This document shows, piece by piece, positions 61,740 to 64,000 of a DNA stretch of 64,000 bases. Both the position numbers and the translations under genes were made by a program. The DNA is taken from assembly GCA_036897445.1 (NCBI GenBank), contig JAYMTL010000009.1, positions 124,001 to 188,000 on the forward strand. The letters are read 5' to 3'. Position 1 is the first letter of the stretch; each line of letters opens with the position of its first letter. The notes under the pieces were generated by a model that saw nothing but the letters and a program-made list of their open reading frames with translations, was not told the origin of the DNA and searched no databases. The DNA comes from Pelargonium tetragonum. Taxonomy: Eukaryota > Streptophyta > Magnoliopsida > Geraniales > Geraniaceae.

Positions 61740-63639
61740 AGTTATCTTTCTAAGTCTTAGAAGTGCTCTGGGACTTGAACTCTTGTCTTACTTTTTCCGC
61801 TTAACAGGAACCCCTTGACTTTTTCTTCTTAGCCTTCTTAAATTTTGACTTTGTTTTATAGCAAGAAAGCTGCGACTAATAGAAATCCTTTGCGTCGATC
61901 CTAAGGACTTAATCCTTAGAGCTGAAAATAGAAGGAAAATGCACGAAATTTATAGAAATGTATACTCTACTTTATGGGTCTTTTACTTCTTTGCCTGGGG
62001 ATTCCCCTATTGACAAGGAGCAACACCTAAATGCTCACACTGACATAAGCTTTAGTACAAAATTACAGAAAGAGACGCCTAGCGCCGTATTATTTGCTTC
62101 CATTTAAGGAGTTCTATTTTGTTAGCTCAGAAGCCCTATACTTGTTACCCCAAGGAAACTCCCGTATATATAACTTGAGAATTAAGGATCCCGCGGGTCA
62201 AAAGGAGCTCTCCAAGGATGAAGAGTCACTTCGTATATAAATAGCTAGAGCTTTTCTATACATTACTAGGGTATTCCAAAGTGCCCCGTTTTTGCAGGAA
62301 TTCCGAAAAGGGGAGAAGTTTAATATAAGAACTCTTATTATAAAAACGCTTCCTTTAGCAGTTTATGATCCCGTATTCATAAACATAAACAAAATAGAGA
62401 ACAGGAGAAAAAGGGGTCTAAAATAGAATTAAGGGGTCCTTTAAAAGCCCAGGGAATCTTGTAGTTGCAAGTCAAGCTATAACTCGCCCTAATAAGTAAG
62501 AAGAGTGCAGATATTGCGATATGCCTGCCTAACCTAAAAAGAAATTCTTGTTTAATTGGATCAAGTTAGCAAGGAATCCCTCTAAAGTTTAGTGGGGTTA
62601 GTCTAAAATTTAAAAACGTACTGATAACCCAGCGCTCTTTTAATCTTCTGAATAATCCGAGTCCCTGGAGTATCCCTATATTCTTTAGCTTGGAAGTAAA
62701 GAAATCTTGCGGTTGAAGTAAAATTAAAATACGGGTTGTATCCTTTTAATTTGTTACAATAAGAGTACCAAAAAAGGTCAGCCTTTACTAAGTCGTCCTC
62801 TTTATTTTAACCTCGCGGATAGTTTTAAAGTATCATAACACATTAGTATCTTTAAAATTAGACTTACCTAACTTTTGTAATACCTGTCTTCTGTAACTCC
62901 TTTCTCTTGTAAAACAAGTATTCGGTATTCTTTTTATAAACTTTCTTGCGCCCAGGTTCCCGGGAGCTACTAATAAAGAAATTTGACATTTCCTGCCTTT
63001 ATAAATATAAAGAACACTTCTTTTAGACGTTATCTTGGATTAGCCTATCTCTGTTTAGTAAACTTGTACTTGGAAAAGGCCCTTCCTTAATTAATAACTA
63101 AAATCTGAGTTTTTCCTGGGTTTAAATTTGTAATACCCTTCTTGGGAATGCCCAATGCCCTATTATCTTCGTTATTTGAAACCAGAATTCCTAGTGCCCG
63201 CCGCCAGACTTTCTTTATTTCCATCCCTTGTATTTAGTAGAGGCTCTACTTACTTATAAATAGAAACTCTTAACCCCTGAAAACAGGGTGCTCTTAGTCC
63301 TTATATTCCTGTAATTACTTTTTTTACCAAGTCCGAGAGCTCTTATTGTTGTTACTTTCGACCCTTAACCTCTTCCAAAAGATTTAAAGGAGGGGTGCTG
63401 ACTCAGTTATTTGTCTAATTCTACCCTGTTCTGTAAAAGAAAGAAAAATTTTCCTAAGAGGTTAAAGATGTTTCCGATGTAACAGTTTCTACCTCGACCG
63501 AAGTTAGGGGGGTTATAGGCTTTTACTCGAAGCCCCTGTAATAAAAAGATTAGAAACCTCAGGAGACCCTTTCGAGAACCCAAAAAAGAAAAGGGTATTC
63601 TATAGAAAAAGCCTTAAGAGGACCCCCTTATTAGAGGCC

Positions 63640-64000
63640 CTATTTCTACAGCCAACCTTAGTCTTTAGATCCGTAGTTGTTGGGCGCCATAGTGTATGTA
63701 TGCGTATTCAAACAACTATGGTAAGTTAACCCCCTTTACGTTACTGTCGGTAGGGCAGACTTACTCCAAACCCATCTAAGGCTCCTCTATAACGATAAAA
63801 GCAAAATAAAATGAGGTGCGACAGCCCTTAAACCAAAACAACTCTCTATACGTATCTATCTTATAAACTCTATTCCATAAGTATCTAATGACTACAAGAG
63901 GAATAGACTATAACTATAAGTAAGAGTAATACAACTACAATAGATAACTATAAGAACTATAGATACATTACTATTACTATAACTACTAATAAGATACTTC
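63640..64000 (+). repeat. Diverged inverted repeat, right copy (runs off the window)
   Basis: Homologous to 18900-19340 in opposite orientation, sharing the 19-bp core at 63813-63831. The last 150 bp consist largely of short CTATAA/ACTATA-type words unlike most of the spacer. The element probably continues beyond the window edge, so its full extent is unknown. Confidence 0.5.

Larger units (their letters stand above)
43763..63639. other. Spacer with scattered relics
   Basis: Contains the hairpin at 45.38 kb, the Met-like relic at 53.7 kb, T-arm-like sequences near 48.68, 61.43 and 61.77 kb and the 22-bp repeat at 61.72 kb. Some stretches (54.43-54.61, 60.08-60.31 kb) have locally coding-like codon patterns but no recognisable product and no long frame. 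Confidence 0.55.

Noticed and set aside
1-64000. CRISPR arrays, prokaryotic operons or a phage region
   Set aside because: No regularly spaced direct repeats, no ribosome-binding-site-led gene runs and no prokaryotic genes. All recognised genes are mitochondrial.

Overview
This window looks like a piece of a large, very gene-poor mitochondrial genome from a green-lineage organism, most likely a streptophyte (charophyte alga or land plant). The identification rests on three adjacent minus-strand genes, atp8, atp4 and cox3, between about 24.4 and 26.4 kb. Their proteins are plant-type: COX3 is nearly collinear with land-plant COX3, and ATP4 and ATP8 carry the hallmarks of plant YMF39 and YMF19. 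The cox3 gene already encodes, in the DNA, residues that land plants often create by C-to-U RNA editing. It has no intron, uses TGG for Trp, and atp4 ends in TGA, so a standard code with little need for editing fits best. Layout: 1-24.0 kb is AT-rich non-coding DNA with scattered relics; 24.0-24.37 kb holds two short, very basic open frames just downstream of cox3; 24.44-26.39 kb is the cluster, transcribed atp8 to atp4 to cox3 with gaps of 77 and 131 bp; 26.4-64.0 kb is again AT-rich DNA in which I recognise no intact gene. Open frames of 60-109 codons outside the cluster are about what base composition predicts and I do not treat them as genes. The apparent desert is not featureless. It contains (1) decayed tRNA-like copies that keep the cloverleaf spacing between the D arm and the T arm while most stems are broken, with recognisable anticodon loops of His, Phe, Leu, Ser and Asn types; (2) one sequence with the exact 34-nt length and conserved ends of a group II intron domain V, plus two weaker ones; (3) dispersed short repeats, including a 22-bp perfect inverted pair 43 kb apart, a diverged inverted repeat of about 350 bp linking about 19 kb to the right edge, and a family of T-arm-like copies; (4) a GC-richer island at about 6.05-6.46 kb with several small hairpins and open frames I cannot name; (5) a short frame at about 19.6 kb resembling a reverse-transcriptase motif; and (6) a strongly over-represented word, A5G4. 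Functionally, the three recognised genes supply membrane parts of complex IV (cox3) and of the F-type ATP synthase (atp4 peripheral stalk, atp8). They probably form one transcription unit. The rest reads as an expanding, decaying mitochondrial spacer fed by copies of the organelle's own tRNAs and introns. All alignments, counts and pairings were made by eye.
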